From positions 1 through 48,854 of IMG/VR virus record IMGVR_UViG_3300025828_000036: 48,854 nucleotides of DNA; one strand, given 5' to 3'. The notes under the pieces were generated by a model. It was not told the origin of the DNA, did not search any database, and worked only from the letters and a program-made list of their open reading frames with translations. This DNA is from a virus. This document shows, piece by piece, positions 6,155-13,644 of the stretch (within the stretch, counting starts at the first letter, position 1; the number at the start of each line of letters is the position of its first letter). A program made the translations under genes and the position numbers.

Positions 6155-6366
6155 AAAAGACATACAAAATACCCGTGACGGCATCGTTCAGTGTTTACAT
6201 ACCCGTCGAAGCCCACTGTCTTGAGGAAGCGATATACAGGGCTAATCGTGTGCCGCTGCCAAATTCTGGTGATTGGGAATACATAGGAAACTTCGAGGTT
6301 TATAAGTTCATAAGTGAATTTCCAGAGGAACTCTTCAAATCGGAGGAAGAGGAGGTAGCTGTATGA
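6151..6366 (+). CDS. small hypothetical protein
   Basis: A 71-residue protein. The start is set at the ATG 6151, which overlaps the previous stop and follows a GAGGAGG ribosome site. The first half is a likely beta-hairpin (YKIPVTASFSVYIPVEA) followed by an 'EEAIYRAN' helix, and the tail is a run of glutamates. No function is assigned. Confidence 0.7.
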   Translation: MKKTYKIPVTASFSVYIPVEAHCLEEAIYRANRVPLPNSGDWEYIGNFEVYKFISEFPEELFKSEEEEVAV

Positions 6367-6818
6367 ACAGATACGGGATGCCAACTAAGAAGCAGCTAGT
6401 CAGCTACTACAGCGGAGATCGAGTCCAGTTTGACGGGGAGTATCACAGTGACGGCGAAGCTTGGATGGAGGAGAACGGAGTAGAGAACTACCTGTTCATA
6501 TCCGACACAGGTGCTACGTGTATGGCCTGCGGGTTCTACCGAGGCATCCAGAGGTGTCATATCCTCCCGCTGTGTGAGGGTGGTGACAATAGCCTAAAAA
6601 ACATTCACCTGCTGTGCAGGAATTGCCACTCCGAAAGCGAGTTCCTGTCCGGTGAAGCCTACTGGAAGTGGATGCGCCACGTTAATACAACTAGGTATGT
6701 ATGCTGGGCATCTCGCGTGCTTGAAACGATTGGGATGGAGACTGGCAAACCGCCTACTTACCAAAACCTAAAAGCCTACTGGAAACAAAAGCTAAGGCGT
6801 GAGGAGGTAGCTGTATGA
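6363..6818 (+). CDS. HNH endonuclease
   Basis: A 151-residue protein with a complete HNH/zinc signature: C53-x2-C56, RCH66ILPLCEGGDN76, N80-IH82LLC85-x2-C88H89. The two CxxC pairs should bind structural zinc and the H-N-H residues a catalytic metal. It sits in the coupled early operon, overlapping both neighbours by 4 nt. Free-standing HNH proteins in phages act as homing, packaging or host-DNA-cutting nucleases; the early position argues against packaging. Confidence 0.85.
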   Translation: MNRYGMPTKKQLVSYYSGDRVQFDGEYHSDGEAWMEENGVENYLFISDTGATCMACGFYRGIQRCHILPLCEGGDNSLKNIHLLCRNCHSESEFLSGEAYWKWMRHVNTTRYVCWASRVLETIGMETGKPPTYQNLKAYWKQKLRREEVAV

Positions 6819-7177
6819 GCCGTCTTACCATCCTGTCAGTAGCGTATTGCGCTCTGATAACAGCATACGTTGCTTGGCCTAAGCAGCAGCGCGAAGTTCA
6901 TACCGGTGTAGCTAGCTGGTATGGCGAAGCGTATCGAGGAAGGACCACTGCTTCTGGCAGCGTGTTCAATCCTGATGAACTAACAGCAGCGCATCGCAGC
7001 CTCCCGTTTGGGACTGTGGTGCGCTGCACCCTCGGCTCTCGTTCCGTTGACGTAGTGATCACTGATCGTGGTCCGTTTGTTGACGGGCGTGAGCTGGATC
7101 TAAGCAGGGCAGCGTTTGCTAAGCTAGCGCATACGGATGCTGGACTGATCAACGTGAAGTGGGAGGTGGTGAAATGA
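6815..7177 (+). CDS. RlpA-like double-psi beta-barrel protein
   Basis: A 120-residue protein. Residues 1-21 form a hydrophobic signal/anchor segment. Residues 31-120 match the RlpA barrel: GVASWYG (31-37), GRTTASG (42-48), LTAAHRSLPFGTVV (56-69), VVITDRGPF (80-88) and DLSRAAF (95-101). The Asp of DRG (D84) and His of TAAH (H60) align with the active-site residues of the bacterial septal lytic transglycosylase RlpA. The C-terminal SPOR domain of bacterial RlpA is missing. It may remodel or cut peptidoglycan. Early operon context fits envelope or division interference, but no other endolysin is evident, so a lysis role is possible. Confidence 0.8.
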   Translation: MSRLTILSVAYCALITAYVAWPKQQREVHTGVASWYGEAYRGRTTASGSVFNPDELTAAHRSLPFGTVVRCTLGSRSVDVVITDRGPFVDGRELDLSRAAFAKLAHTDAGLINVKWEVVK

Positions 7178-7512
7178 GCTACTACGAAGATGAAGGAGAC
7201 GAGATAGATGTCGAGGACTGTGAATACAGTGAAGACCTCTACAAAAAATTAAATCACTATCAGAAGATAGCTATGCTAGACCTGCTGCTAACGCGGGATG
7301 CAAATGTCGAAATCATTGATAACGAGACCGGCATTAGCTACCTGATGGACAGAGCGTTCGCGGAGGATATACAGCGCTACGAAAAACCGATCACCGTGAT
7401 AGTGCGAGTGCGTGATGTGGCATTCACTACGTATAGAAACGACGACAGGCATAAGTGGGAGGAGGGACCACAGCTAGGAACCATCGGGAAGAGGAAGGAG
7501 GCAGCGAAATGA
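7174..7512 (+). CDS. hypothetical acidic protein
   Basis: A 112-residue protein. The ATG at 7174, with GGAGGTGG just upstream and overlap with the previous stop, is preferred to an in-frame GTG at 7159. The first 30 residues are very acidic (YYEDEGDEIDVEDCEYSED). The rest looks like a mixed alpha/beta domain. No family is recognised; the acidity could suit DNA mimicry, but this is speculation. Confidence 0.7.
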   Translation: MSYYEDEGDEIDVEDCEYSEDLYKKLNHYQKIAMLDLLLTRDANVEIIDNETGISYLMDRAFAEDIQRYEKPITVIVRVRDVAFTTYRNDDRHKWEEGPQLGTIGKRKEAAK

Positions 7513-8381
7513 GCGACACACGAACGTGTAAGAAGTGCGGTGATACCAAGCCGGTTAATCTGTTCTACAAGCGGCGCAATGATAGAGGCTATTCTTTTCT
7601 GTCGGGAAAGTGTCGAGCGTGCATCCAGTCTGCGAAGCGAGAGCGTTATGCTAGTGACCCAGTGTATAGGGAGCACACGAAGGCTCGTTCAGTAGACGGA
7701 TACCAGCGGCGAAGAGAAGCTGCTGTAGCTCAGAAAGCTCAATACCGCAGCGCGAACAAAGAGGAAGTAAGGAAGTCTAGGAGGAAGTCATATTACGTCG
7801 ACTTAGAGGCTAGCAGGAAATGCCAGCGTGATCGCTACGCATCCGACCCTAATTCAGCTAAGAAAAGGCGAGAGTTCCGCAGCAGAAACGTAGAAAGAGA
7901 GCGTCTCGTTGCGAAGCTTTATAGGGTGAAGATGGGTGAGAAGCTTCGTGCAAAAAGAAGAGTGCAGAATGCTCGGTGGAGGGAAGAGAACAGAGACGAA
8001 TACAACTCCAGAAACAGAGAGTATTACGCAACCAGCATCAACCGGAAAATAGGGCTGAATTTGCGGAACCGAATCAACTCAACTGTTCGATACAAAGCAG
8101 GGCAAAAACAGAGGGATTCGCTGTCACTCCTACTAGGCTGCACAATCGAAGAGCTGAAGGCTCAGTTCGAGTCTCAGTTCACAGAGGGTATGACTTGGGA
8201 GAAGTTTATGTCAGGCGAGATACACATTGATCACATCAAGCCGTGCGCTTCGTTCGATTTGACTAAGGTCAGCGAACAGAAGAAGTGCTTCCACCACACT
8301 AACCTTCAACCACTGTGGGCTGAGGACAATCTGAGGAAGAGTGCTAAGCTAGACTTCGAGGTTCCCTCGCTTGCCGCTTGA
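7509..8381 (+). CDS. zinc-finger HNH homing-type endonuclease
   Basis: A 290-residue protein; the ATG at 7509 overlaps the previous stop. C7-x2-C10 and C35-x2-C38 form an N-terminal zinc finger. A long Arg/Lys-rich region with repeated 'RxRYASDP' and 'RREFRSRN' segments spans about 50-190 and should contact DNA. The C-terminal HNH core reads HIDHIKPCASFDL...HHTNLQPLW..DN. This architecture is common among mobile phage endonucleases inserted between genes. It is the last gene of the early operon, just before a strong terminator. Confidence 0.82.
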   Translation: MSDTRTCKKCGDTKPVNLFYKRRNDRGYSFLSGKCRACIQSAKRERYASDPVYREHTKARSVDGYQRRREAAVAQKAQYRSANKEEVRKSRRKSYYVDLEASRKCQRDRYASDPNSAKKRREFRSRNVERERLVAKLYRVKMGEKLRAKRRVQNARWREENRDEYNSRNREYYATSINRKIGLNLRNRINSTVRYKAGQKQRDSLSLLLGCTIEELKAQFESQFTEGMTWEKFMSGEIHIDHIKPCASFDLTKVSEQKKCFHHTNLQPLWAEDNLRKSAKLDFEVPSLAA

Positions 8382-8444
8382 CTCCTCTGCGTTCCGATCC
8401 TATACAACTGGCGTCCACTAATTCCTTATGTTGGACGTTTGGTG

Positions 8445-8477
8445 GACCCTCGCCGGTGACGACTGGCGGGGGTCTTT
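8445..8477. terminator. bidirectional terminator between convergent genes
   Basis: A 10-bp stem GACCCTCGCC/GGCGGGGGTC (8445-8454/8465-8474, one G-U) with a 10-nt loop, followed by TTT. It lies between the rightward HNH gene and the leftward nuclease gene. A second weaker stem, GTCCA/TGGAC, precedes it. Confidence 0.75.
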
Positions 8478-8896
8478 CATTCTCCTAACAGATGCCACGC
8501 ATCCTTATACTGATTCAGCCTATGATCTGGCGGCAGGTTAGCTGGTATCCTAAGCGTGGTTACCCTCACCTCTTCTACCGGAAACACGAAATACCACTCC
8601 ACTGGATTGATTGAGGCGATGATGAAGTCGCATTCCTTCTTCGTGTATTTCTTCTTACTGTAATTCCCCATCGAGGACATTATCCCATACCTCTGCGTCC
8701 CCCGCTCCAGCTTGCTGGTGCATTTAACCTGTATGCGATGTATCTGCCCACCTCTATGAGCTAGCAGATCGAAGTGCATCAGGTTGTGCGAGACCAGCGG
8801 AGCAAACACACACCAACCACGCCTAACCAGCTGGTAAGCTACACCAATCTCCCCGACCGGGCCTATCTTAGCATTGCTGCGTGCTCCAGATGGCAT
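8477..8896 (-). CDS. PD-(D/E)XK nuclease-like protein
   Basis: A 139-residue protein with the order of a PD-(D/E)XK fold: E16 in 'GPVGEIGVAYQLVRRGW', D43 in 'HFDLLAH' and Q56-V57-K58 in 'RIQVKCT'. This order (E, D, Q/E-x-K) matches homing endonucleases of the I-Ssp6803I/resolvase-like type. It is the last gene of the leftward early/replication operon. It could be a mobile nuclease or a Holliday-junction-type enzyme; the former is more likely given the isolated terminal position. Confidence 0.65.
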   Translation of the reverse strand: MPSGARSNAKIGPVGEIGVAYQLVRRGWCVFAPLVSHNLMHFDLLAHRGGQIHRIQVKCTSKLERGTQRYGIMSSMGNYSKKKYTKKECDFIIASINPVEWYFVFPVEEVRVTTLRIPANLPPDHRLNQYKDAWHLLGE

Positions 8897-8897
8897 G

Positions 8898-9740
8898 TCA
8901 AGTTACGTAATAGTTGGCCACTGAATCGTAGCTACGCAGATACCAGTTAATCACACCGGAAAATGTCGGGTCATCGTAAGGTGTCTGCGTTCTGAACGGG
9001 TGCTTGGCTGTATCAAAGCTGACATGTTCAGCAATCGACGCGTAAAGAATGTCTTGCACCCCGTCCCCGGCAAACGGATCAGCGTTTTTATCAATGGTCA
9101 ACCAGTCAGCCCCAATCAATTTATGCAACCTCTCAGCTACCAGCTGTATGAGTTCCTTAGTTGGGTGGTTAGCTGTGTATGATAGAAGTGTGTCTTTGTA
9201 GTTTGATCGGATCAGGTCCGACACAATCAGTGGCACACAGTTAGGCCCGCTAAAGCTGCGAGCCCGATCTTCGTGCTTAGATTGCAGGTCGAAATAATCA
9301 GAGCAAACTTTCTCTATGTCACGGCAGTAGCTAACATTCTGAACGCAGTCACGGATGAATTCTTCCTCTCCACCGCCTGTCAAGTGAGTCTCATACAAGC
9401 CTTTGTAGTGGAGGTGGGACGGCTGATTGATCGTGCGTCCCTCAACATAAATATGGCCAACATCAAAGTAGTAAAACGGGCAGTCCAGTGTAGGCATTAG
9501 AACCATCAATGCGCTGGGCTTGAGTAGCCTTAGTATATTCTCAGTTGCGAGAGCGTGGTCGTGCCTAAACCAGTATGAGGTTGGGTGAGTTATAATGATG
9601 TCAGCACTAGAAACCTTACTCTGAATCTCACTGGATGGAGTATCTCTTATGTGTAGGTATTCCCAGTCGCAGCTTCTAAGAGATGGAGATACCAACATTA
9701 TCGAGTGCAACTGACACATTCCTAGTGTGAGTAGTTTCAT
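8898..9740 (-). CDS. WcbI-like polysaccharide-modifying protein
   Basis: A 280-residue protein. The start is put at 9740 (MKLLTLGMCQLHSIM) because the opening strand and 'G-x-CQ' motif resemble the N-terminus of WcbI-type capsule-biosynthesis acetyltransferases; an upstream frame to 9785 reads through a terminator stem. 'NHPTKELIQLVAERLHKLIG' near residue 195 also fits that family. WcbI proteins are thought to acetylate capsular sugars. With three glycosyltransferases upstream in the same operon, it suggests modification of a surface or virion glycan. The family call is from pattern only. Confidence 0.5.
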   Translation of the reverse strand: MKLLTLGMCQLHSIMLVSPSLRSCDWEYLHIRDTPSSEIQSKVSSADIIITHPTSYWFRHDHALATENILRLLKPSALMVLMPTLDCPFYYFDVGHIYVEGRTINQPSHLHYKGLYETHLTGGGEEEFIRDCVQNVSYCRDIEKVCSDYFDLQSKHEDRARSFSGPNCVPLIVSDLIRSNYKDTLLSYTANHPTKELIQLVAERLHKLIGADWLTIDKNADPFAGDGVQDILYASIAEHVSFDTAKHPFRTQTPYDDPTFSGVINWYLRSYDSVANYYVT

Positions 9741-9754
9741 ATCTGAAATAAAAT

Positions 9755-9776
9755 AGGGACGCACACTCGTGCGCCC
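9755..9776 (-). terminator. terminator on the minus strand
   Basis: Read leftward, GGGGCGCAC-gagt-GTGCGTCCC forms a stem with one internal mismatch, followed by TATTTTATTT. It lies after the genes at 10006-9806 and just before the WcbI-like gene, so that gene may have its own promoter or depend on read-through. Confidence 0.6.
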
Positions 9777-9805
9777 CTGCCGCACCAGTTATTAAGCCTA
9801 AATTG

Positions 9806-10006
9806 TTACGTTGGTAACCCTGATGCGGTTCGCTTCTTTGCGAAAGTGCCACGCCTATTCCACTTATGACGATCAGCTGGGTCGCCACCTCTGGTTGACC
9901 AGAAATAGTCACAGCCACGCTGTATATCTCTGACGAGGTTGTAGTGGTAGGTGTTCTCGAATGCCTCTAATTCTGACTGTCCTGCTGCGATTGATTCGGG
10001 TTCCAT
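9806..10006 (-). CDS. small hypothetical protein
   Basis: A 66-residue protein with a good ribosome site (GGAAG, 2-3 nt before the ATG region at 10006). It is rich in charged and aromatic residues (CDYFWSTRGGDPADRHKWNRRG) and has a basic C-terminal part. It overlaps the preceding coiled-coil gene by about 40 nt in another frame. No function recognised. Confidence 0.55.
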   Translation of the reverse strand: MEPESIAAGQSELEAFENTYHYNLVRDIQRGCDYFWSTRGGDPADRHKWNRRGTFAKKRTASGLPT

Positions 10007-10149
10007 ATCTTCCGTATTCCCCTAAGCTGTTGTGATTGCGCTTCCTGTCTGCCCTTAACCTGAGCTATCTCCCTCATCAGAGCTGCTACCAGTGCCTCCA
10101 AACTGTTCACAGTTTTCTGGAGGATCAGTAGCTGCTCTTCTGCCTTCAT
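9967..10149 (-). CDS. small coiled-coil protein
   Basis: A 60-residue protein whose ATG at 10149 overlaps the stop of the nuclease upstream (ATGA) and follows AGGAAAG. Residues 1-40 form a clear heptad pattern (LLILQKTVNSLEALVAAL), typical of a short dimeric or trimeric coiled coil; the tail is Gln/Asn-rich. It may be a partner of the adjacent nuclease. No family is recognised. Confidence 0.6.
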   Translation of the reverse strand: MKAEEQLLILQKTVNSLEALVAALMREIAQVKGRQEAQSQQLRGIRKIWNPNQSQQDSQN

Positions 10150-10652
10150 ATCTTTCCTGTCTGCTTGTGTGTCCCCAGCACTGTCCCTCCGTCCAGCATC
10201 AGCTGGAACACTTCCTTCGCTCCCGCTGAACCACCTAGCGTCAGCGGTGCAACTGTTGTTTCCTTCCGCTTAACGCACATCCAGTTTCCATACTCATCGG
10301 TGATTGGCGAACGATAGATCACACCGTCTCCCATCATATAAGTGAACAGGTAGCTAGGGCATCTGAGTGCTGCTGCCACCGATTGCAGTGCTTCCAGCTT
10401 GTGTTTGTCGATGACTAGCTCGCAGTCGTATTTAGCTACGACATCAGAGAAGGATATGTTTCGACACTTAATCTCGTAGACACCGATTACTTTGTTGGTT
10501 CTGCGCTCAAGCAAGAGCCCGTCAACCCGTGAATACATATTGCCTATGGACAGCGTGTTCACTTCACGCCAGTGAGTGTTGATTGAATCAACCACGTAAG
10601 ACTCAGCTGCGTCAGCTGCTTCTCTGCGCTTCTTCTGTTCTTCTGTTAGCAT
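10146..10652 (-). CDS. PD-(D/E)XK endonuclease-like protein
   Basis: A 168-residue protein with the core E17...D44-x15-E60-x-K62 (SRVDGLLLERR, then VIGVYEIKCRN), the standard PD-(D/E)XK active site. A helical N-terminus precedes it. The following segment 'KHKLEALQSVAAALRCPSYLF' resembles the support strand/helix of restriction-type folds. It may process phage or host DNA. Its start overlaps the glycosyltransferase stop (TAATG). Confidence 0.7.
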   Translation of the reverse strand: MLTEEQKKRREAADAAESYVVDSINTHWREVNTLSIGNMYSRVDGLLLERRTNKVIGVYEIKCRNISFSDVVAKYDCELVIDKHKLEALQSVAAALRCPSYLFTYMMGDGVIYRSPITDEYGNWMCVKRKETTVAPLTLGGSAGAKEVFQLMLDGGTVLGTHKQTGKI

Positions 10653-11368
10653 TAGATTCCGTAGATGCGTTTGAGCTTGTTAAGGCAGTTGAGGCCATCA
10701 CTGGTTTCGCGCTCCGGCTCGTTAGCCCATCGTCTTTCTTTCACCCAGTGTTCTGAGGAGAAGTGCAACGTGTGGTATGCAGTCGGGTTAAACCTCAGCT
10801 GGTCGATTGAGTCAGCGCAGCCGGGGTCACCGCTGATGCCAGCTTCTGTAGCTACGTCACTGACCATATGCAGACCAGCACTGTAGAACATCCAGCCCTT
10901 CCAGCACCCAGCTGAGTGAGATTCTGGGGTTGTTGTTTCGGTCCTGTAGAACGCCGTCTCTATCATTTTTGCGATCAGAGGGTGCTGCGGCTCAGCAAAG
11001 AACAGGTAGTCGTGTATGATCCGCTCCTCTTCCCTTCCCTCCTTCTTAAACATCTGAACCTGCCTGTTGGTGTCGATGAACTCGCTAGCTGGCTTGGTTG
11101 GGTAGAGGTCGCAGTCTGCGTATAGACCACCGCTACGGTAAACAGCAGCTAAGCGTTGGACTCCAGCTCGCTGCACTGTTTCCATAGTCCTGTATGTAGC
11201 GATGTTCGATGGCCACATATGTTCCACATACGGATCTATGTCTTCGTCAGTAAGGAACTGGTAGTTCCAGTCTGGGTTGAGTAGCTTCCACCGCTCAACG
11301 CAGCATCTCTCAAAAGCATTAAGCCGTTCGTAGCTGCCGTGTAATTGGAAGATGTTTCTGTGGTCCAT
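10652..11368 (-). CDS. glycosyltransferase, DXD type (paralogue 1 of 3)
   Basis: A 238-residue GT-A-type enzyme of the 'glycosyltransferase sugar-binding region with DXD motif' family (capsular/mannosyl type). Marks are IFQLHGSYERLNAFER at the start, ERWKLLNPDWNYQF (24-38) and SGGLYADCDLYP with D85-x-D87 for the metal-bound nucleotide sugar. It shares these positions residue for residue with the next two genes upstream, so the three arose by duplication. It is cytoplasmic, with no membrane segment. Likely substrates are surface polysaccharide or virion protein; the sugar cannot be told. Confidence 0.85.
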   Translation of the reverse strand: MDHRNIFQLHGSYERLNAFERCCVERWKLLNPDWNYQFLTDEDIDPYVEHMWPSNIATYRTMETVQRAGVQRLAAVYRSGGLYADCDLYPTKPASEFIDTNRQVQMFKKEGREEERIIHDYLFFAEPQHPLIAKMIETAFYRTETTTPESHSAGCWKGWMFYSAGLHMVSDVATEAGISGDPGCADSIDQLRFNPTAYHTLHFSSEHWVKERRWANEPERETSDGLNCLNKLKRIYGI

Positions 11369-11372
11369 ATGG

Positions 11373-12098
11373 TTAGATGCCGTATTGTTTTTTCAGAATA
11401 TTTAGGTGGCTGATCTCCTCGGTCATCGGGTCTTTGCCATCACGTTTGAACCGATTATCAGGTATCCAGCTCTCTGTGCTGTAGTGGTAGATGTGACAGT
11501 CATCCGGTTTGGTTTGCATATCCCACACCCAGTTGTCGCCCCCAGCTAGGAGCCGTTCTTTGCGCTGGTTCACGACGATCTCAGACCAAGCGTGAATGCT
11601 GACTGACTCGTAGATGTAGCCAGTCCAACCCCACTCAGGATCGTCGATCAGATACCTACGGTTAGTCGTGCGCTCAAAGCACTCGTGTATGATCTGGTTC
11701 AAGCCCTCGTAGCCCTTAGCTGCTGCGAAGAAGTAGTCGCTGATGTAGATCTTATGATCTGGTCTCGGCTTCAGCTGGAACCAAGCGCAGTCCTCGGTCA
11801 TCGGCAGGAAGTTCTCCAGAGGTCGTATCAAATACACATCGCAGTCAGCGTAAACCCCTCCGCTTTGATAGACACAGGCAGCTCTCATTATTTGAGTGCG
11901 CTGCATAGGTGACATCTCTTTGTAGGTATCTGCGTATTGAGGCCACACATCTAGGATGTATTCATCTAGATCGTGCTCAGTGATGAAGCGGTATTCCCAG
12001 CCGGGGTTAAGCCCGCGCCAACGCTCAATTGACGCTCTCTCAAACAAGCCAAGTCGCTCATAGCTGTTGTGTATTTGGGAGACTTGCTTCGCTATCAT
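11373..12098 (-). CDS. glycosyltransferase, DXD type (paralogue 2 of 3)
   Basis: A 241-residue paralogue: VSQIHNSYERLGLFER, ERWRGLNPGWEYRF and SGGVYADCDVYL with D85/D87 at the same residue numbers as its neighbours. The C-terminal third differs from the others (DPEWGWTGYIYESVSIHAW), which is where acceptor specificity usually resides. Its ATG overlaps the upstream stop as ATGA. Confidence 0.85.
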   Translation of the reverse strand: MIAKQVSQIHNSYERLGLFERASIERWRGLNPGWEYRFITEHDLDEYILDVWPQYADTYKEMSPMQRTQIMRAACVYQSGGVYADCDVYLIRPLENFLPMTEDCAWFQLKPRPDHKIYISDYFFAAAKGYEGLNQIIHECFERTTNRRYLIDDPEWGWTGYIYESVSIHAWSEIVVNQRKERLLAGGDNWVWDMQTKPDDCHIYHYSTESWIPDNRFKRDGKDPMTEEISHLNILKKQYGI

Positions 12099-12811
12099 AT
12101 GCCGAACACCTCCTTAGCTACCTCAATCATACGCAGCTCATAGGTAGTCTGTTCCTCAAATGATGGTTTGGTTTGGCTTGGTATCCAGCAACCCGTAGCT
12201 AAGTGCAGACACTTAACATCATCAACCGGGATGTTGATGTATGCTGGGTGTGAATCAGCCCCAATGAGAGCGTCTTCTAGCTTCTCGTGCTTGCGGTAAA
12301 CATAGTTGTAAACGTGGACACCGCAGTGGTCAAAGTGCCACCCCATCCAAGCCTCTCTATTGCTGGGGTCAGGAGCAGGCTGACCGCTCATCAGCCGGTT
12401 TATCATTTCCCTAGCCACCTCTAAGGTGACAGGATCTCCCGCCGCTGATGCGAGTATGCCTCCAAGCCACATATCCCTATCATCATACTTAAACAGCACT
12501 CTCTGCCTGTCTGTCGGCAGGTAGTCACGCAGCGGCTTTACTGGATACATATCTAGGTCTGCGTAGAACCCGCCGTGTTTATGCAGCAGAGCACACCTTC
12601 GGATGTTATTCTTAGCTCCCAGATGGAACCCCTCATAGACTCTGTATTCATCTGGGAACAGCTCTTTGACAGCTACATCTGCCTCGTCATTGGTGGTGAA
12701 CCGGTAGTTCCACTCTGGATTCATCAGCTTCCATCGCTCTAGGCACACGCGCTCGAATGTCCCTAGCTTTTGATAGCTCTCGTGTGTTTGGAATATGTTC
12801 TTAGCAAGCAT
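12095..12811 (-). CDS. glycosyltransferase, DXD type (paralogue 3 of 3)
   Basis: A 238-residue paralogue. I chose the ATG at 12811 (MLAKNIFQTHESYQKLG), which aligns with the starts of the two downstream copies; the frame is open to 12967, but the extra N-terminus overlaps the previous gene and is unlike the family. DXD is D85-x-D87 in HGGFYADLDMYP, with L instead of C between. Probably translated by coupling to the gene upstream, whose end it overlaps by 11 nt. Confidence 0.83.
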   Translation of the reverse strand: MLAKNIFQTHESYQKLGTFERVCLERWKLMNPEWNYRFTTNDEADVAVKELFPDEYRVYEGFHLGAKNNIRRCALLHKHGGFYADLDMYPVKPLRDYLPTDRQRVLFKYDDRDMWLGGILASAAGDPVTLEVAREMINRLMSGQPAPDPSNREAWMGWHFDHCGVHVYNYVYRKHEKLEDALIGADSHPAYINIPVDDVKCLHLATGCWIPSQTKPSFEEQTTYELRMIEVAKEVFGI

Positions 12812-13151
12812 AAACAAAGTAGCTGGAGATTCTCCTGCCATCGTGAGCTGCTTGAACCACAGCTGCACGTATCGCATCCGCATCCACTCGCCATCTAGCT
12901 GGGATCGTTTGCTCCAGCAGGTCGCTCTTAAACAGGAACACAATCGCTGACTGAACATCAGTGGCATCCATCCACTTAGGGAACCGGCAGCGTTTAGCTC
13001 TGTTGTCTAGGATCAGTCGCCGCATAGCGTCGATGTTTACTGTGTTGTCTTCGTTGATCAGGCCAACCTGATAAGCGTCAACAAAGTCGCCAGCAGCTTG
13101 AATGATGATAGCTGCGAGCAGGTTCTCGTGGGGTGACAGGTCTTCTAACAC
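12801..13151 (-). CDS. hypothetical protein
   Basis: A 116-residue mostly helical protein with a likely GTG start at 13151 (the first start after an in-frame stop; no clear ribosome site). Residues 8-30 are helical and hydrophobic (LLAAIIIQAAGDFVDAY) but not long enough for a confident membrane span. It leads the glycosyltransferase block. Family unknown. Confidence 0.55.
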   Translation of the reverse strand: MLEDLSPHENLLAAIIIQAAGDFVDAYQVGLINEDNTVNIDAMRRLILDNRAKRCRFPKWMDATDVQSAIVFLFKSDLLEQTIPARWRVDADAIRAAVVQAAHDGRRISSYFVYAC

Positions 13152-13257
13152 AATTTAAACAGCCGTGGTGATCACTATGGGTTCCCGCTAGCTGTATCCA
13201 ACAGCCTGCACCTGTTCGGGGACATCCCCCGACTCTACGCCCACGCCTGTGTGTAAT
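13152..13257. promoter_or_regulatory. intergenic hairpin, possible terminator/promoter
   Basis: CGGGG-aca(t)-CCCCCG (13217-13231) forms a compact stem between the replication genes and the glycosyltransferase block. No U-tract follows on the minus strand, so attenuation or RNA processing is as likely as termination. No promoter consensus is obvious. Confidence 0.3.
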
Positions 13258-13644
13258 TTATTTGGCTCGTTTAAGATGTTCTTTCAGCAATGCGGTTAGC
13301 TCAGGATTCATAGTCACGCCTTCCAAAGCTGTTAGGACATCGTTCTTTTTAAGATTAGGTGTTGCAGCCAGTTGTCTGGCTCGGTTTTCCCAGTAGGTTT
13401 TCTTCTCGCCCTCTCTCTGTCGCTGGGCCATATCGTCAGATGGCTTGCCCCCAAGCGTGTCAAAACCTGCCTTAAACTCATCCCAGTTCGGTGGGTTTTT
13501 GAGCTTCCAGTATGGGACATATTTGGCTCCAAAGTTCTGCTCCAGATATTCTATGATTTCCTCATCAGTCATCTCGTCCGGTTTTGGTTGCAAAAAATGG
13601 ACGGCGGTAAAATCGACAGCCAATTTGCCGCTTTCATTTAGCAC
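13258..13644 (-). CDS. hypothetical protein following DnaB
   Basis: A 128-residue protein with a GTG start at 13644 overlapping the helicase stop by 7 nt. It is charged and helical, with an internal 'TDEEIIEYLEQNFG' helix and a C-terminal 'NPELTALLKEHLKRAK' helix. Coupled translation with DnaB hints at a replication role, but no motif supports one. Confidence 0.6.
   Translation of the reverse strand: MLNESGKLAVDFTAVHFLQPKPDEMTDEEIIEYLEQNFGAKYVPYWKLKNPPNWDEFKAGFDTLGGKPSDDMAQRQREGEKKTYWENRARQLAATPNLKKNDVLTALEGVTMNPELTALLKEHLKRAK

Noticed and set aside
12095-12967. A 290-residue glycosyltransferase starting at 12967.
   Set aside because: Alignment with the two paralogues sets the start at 12811; the extra part overlaps the previous gene.
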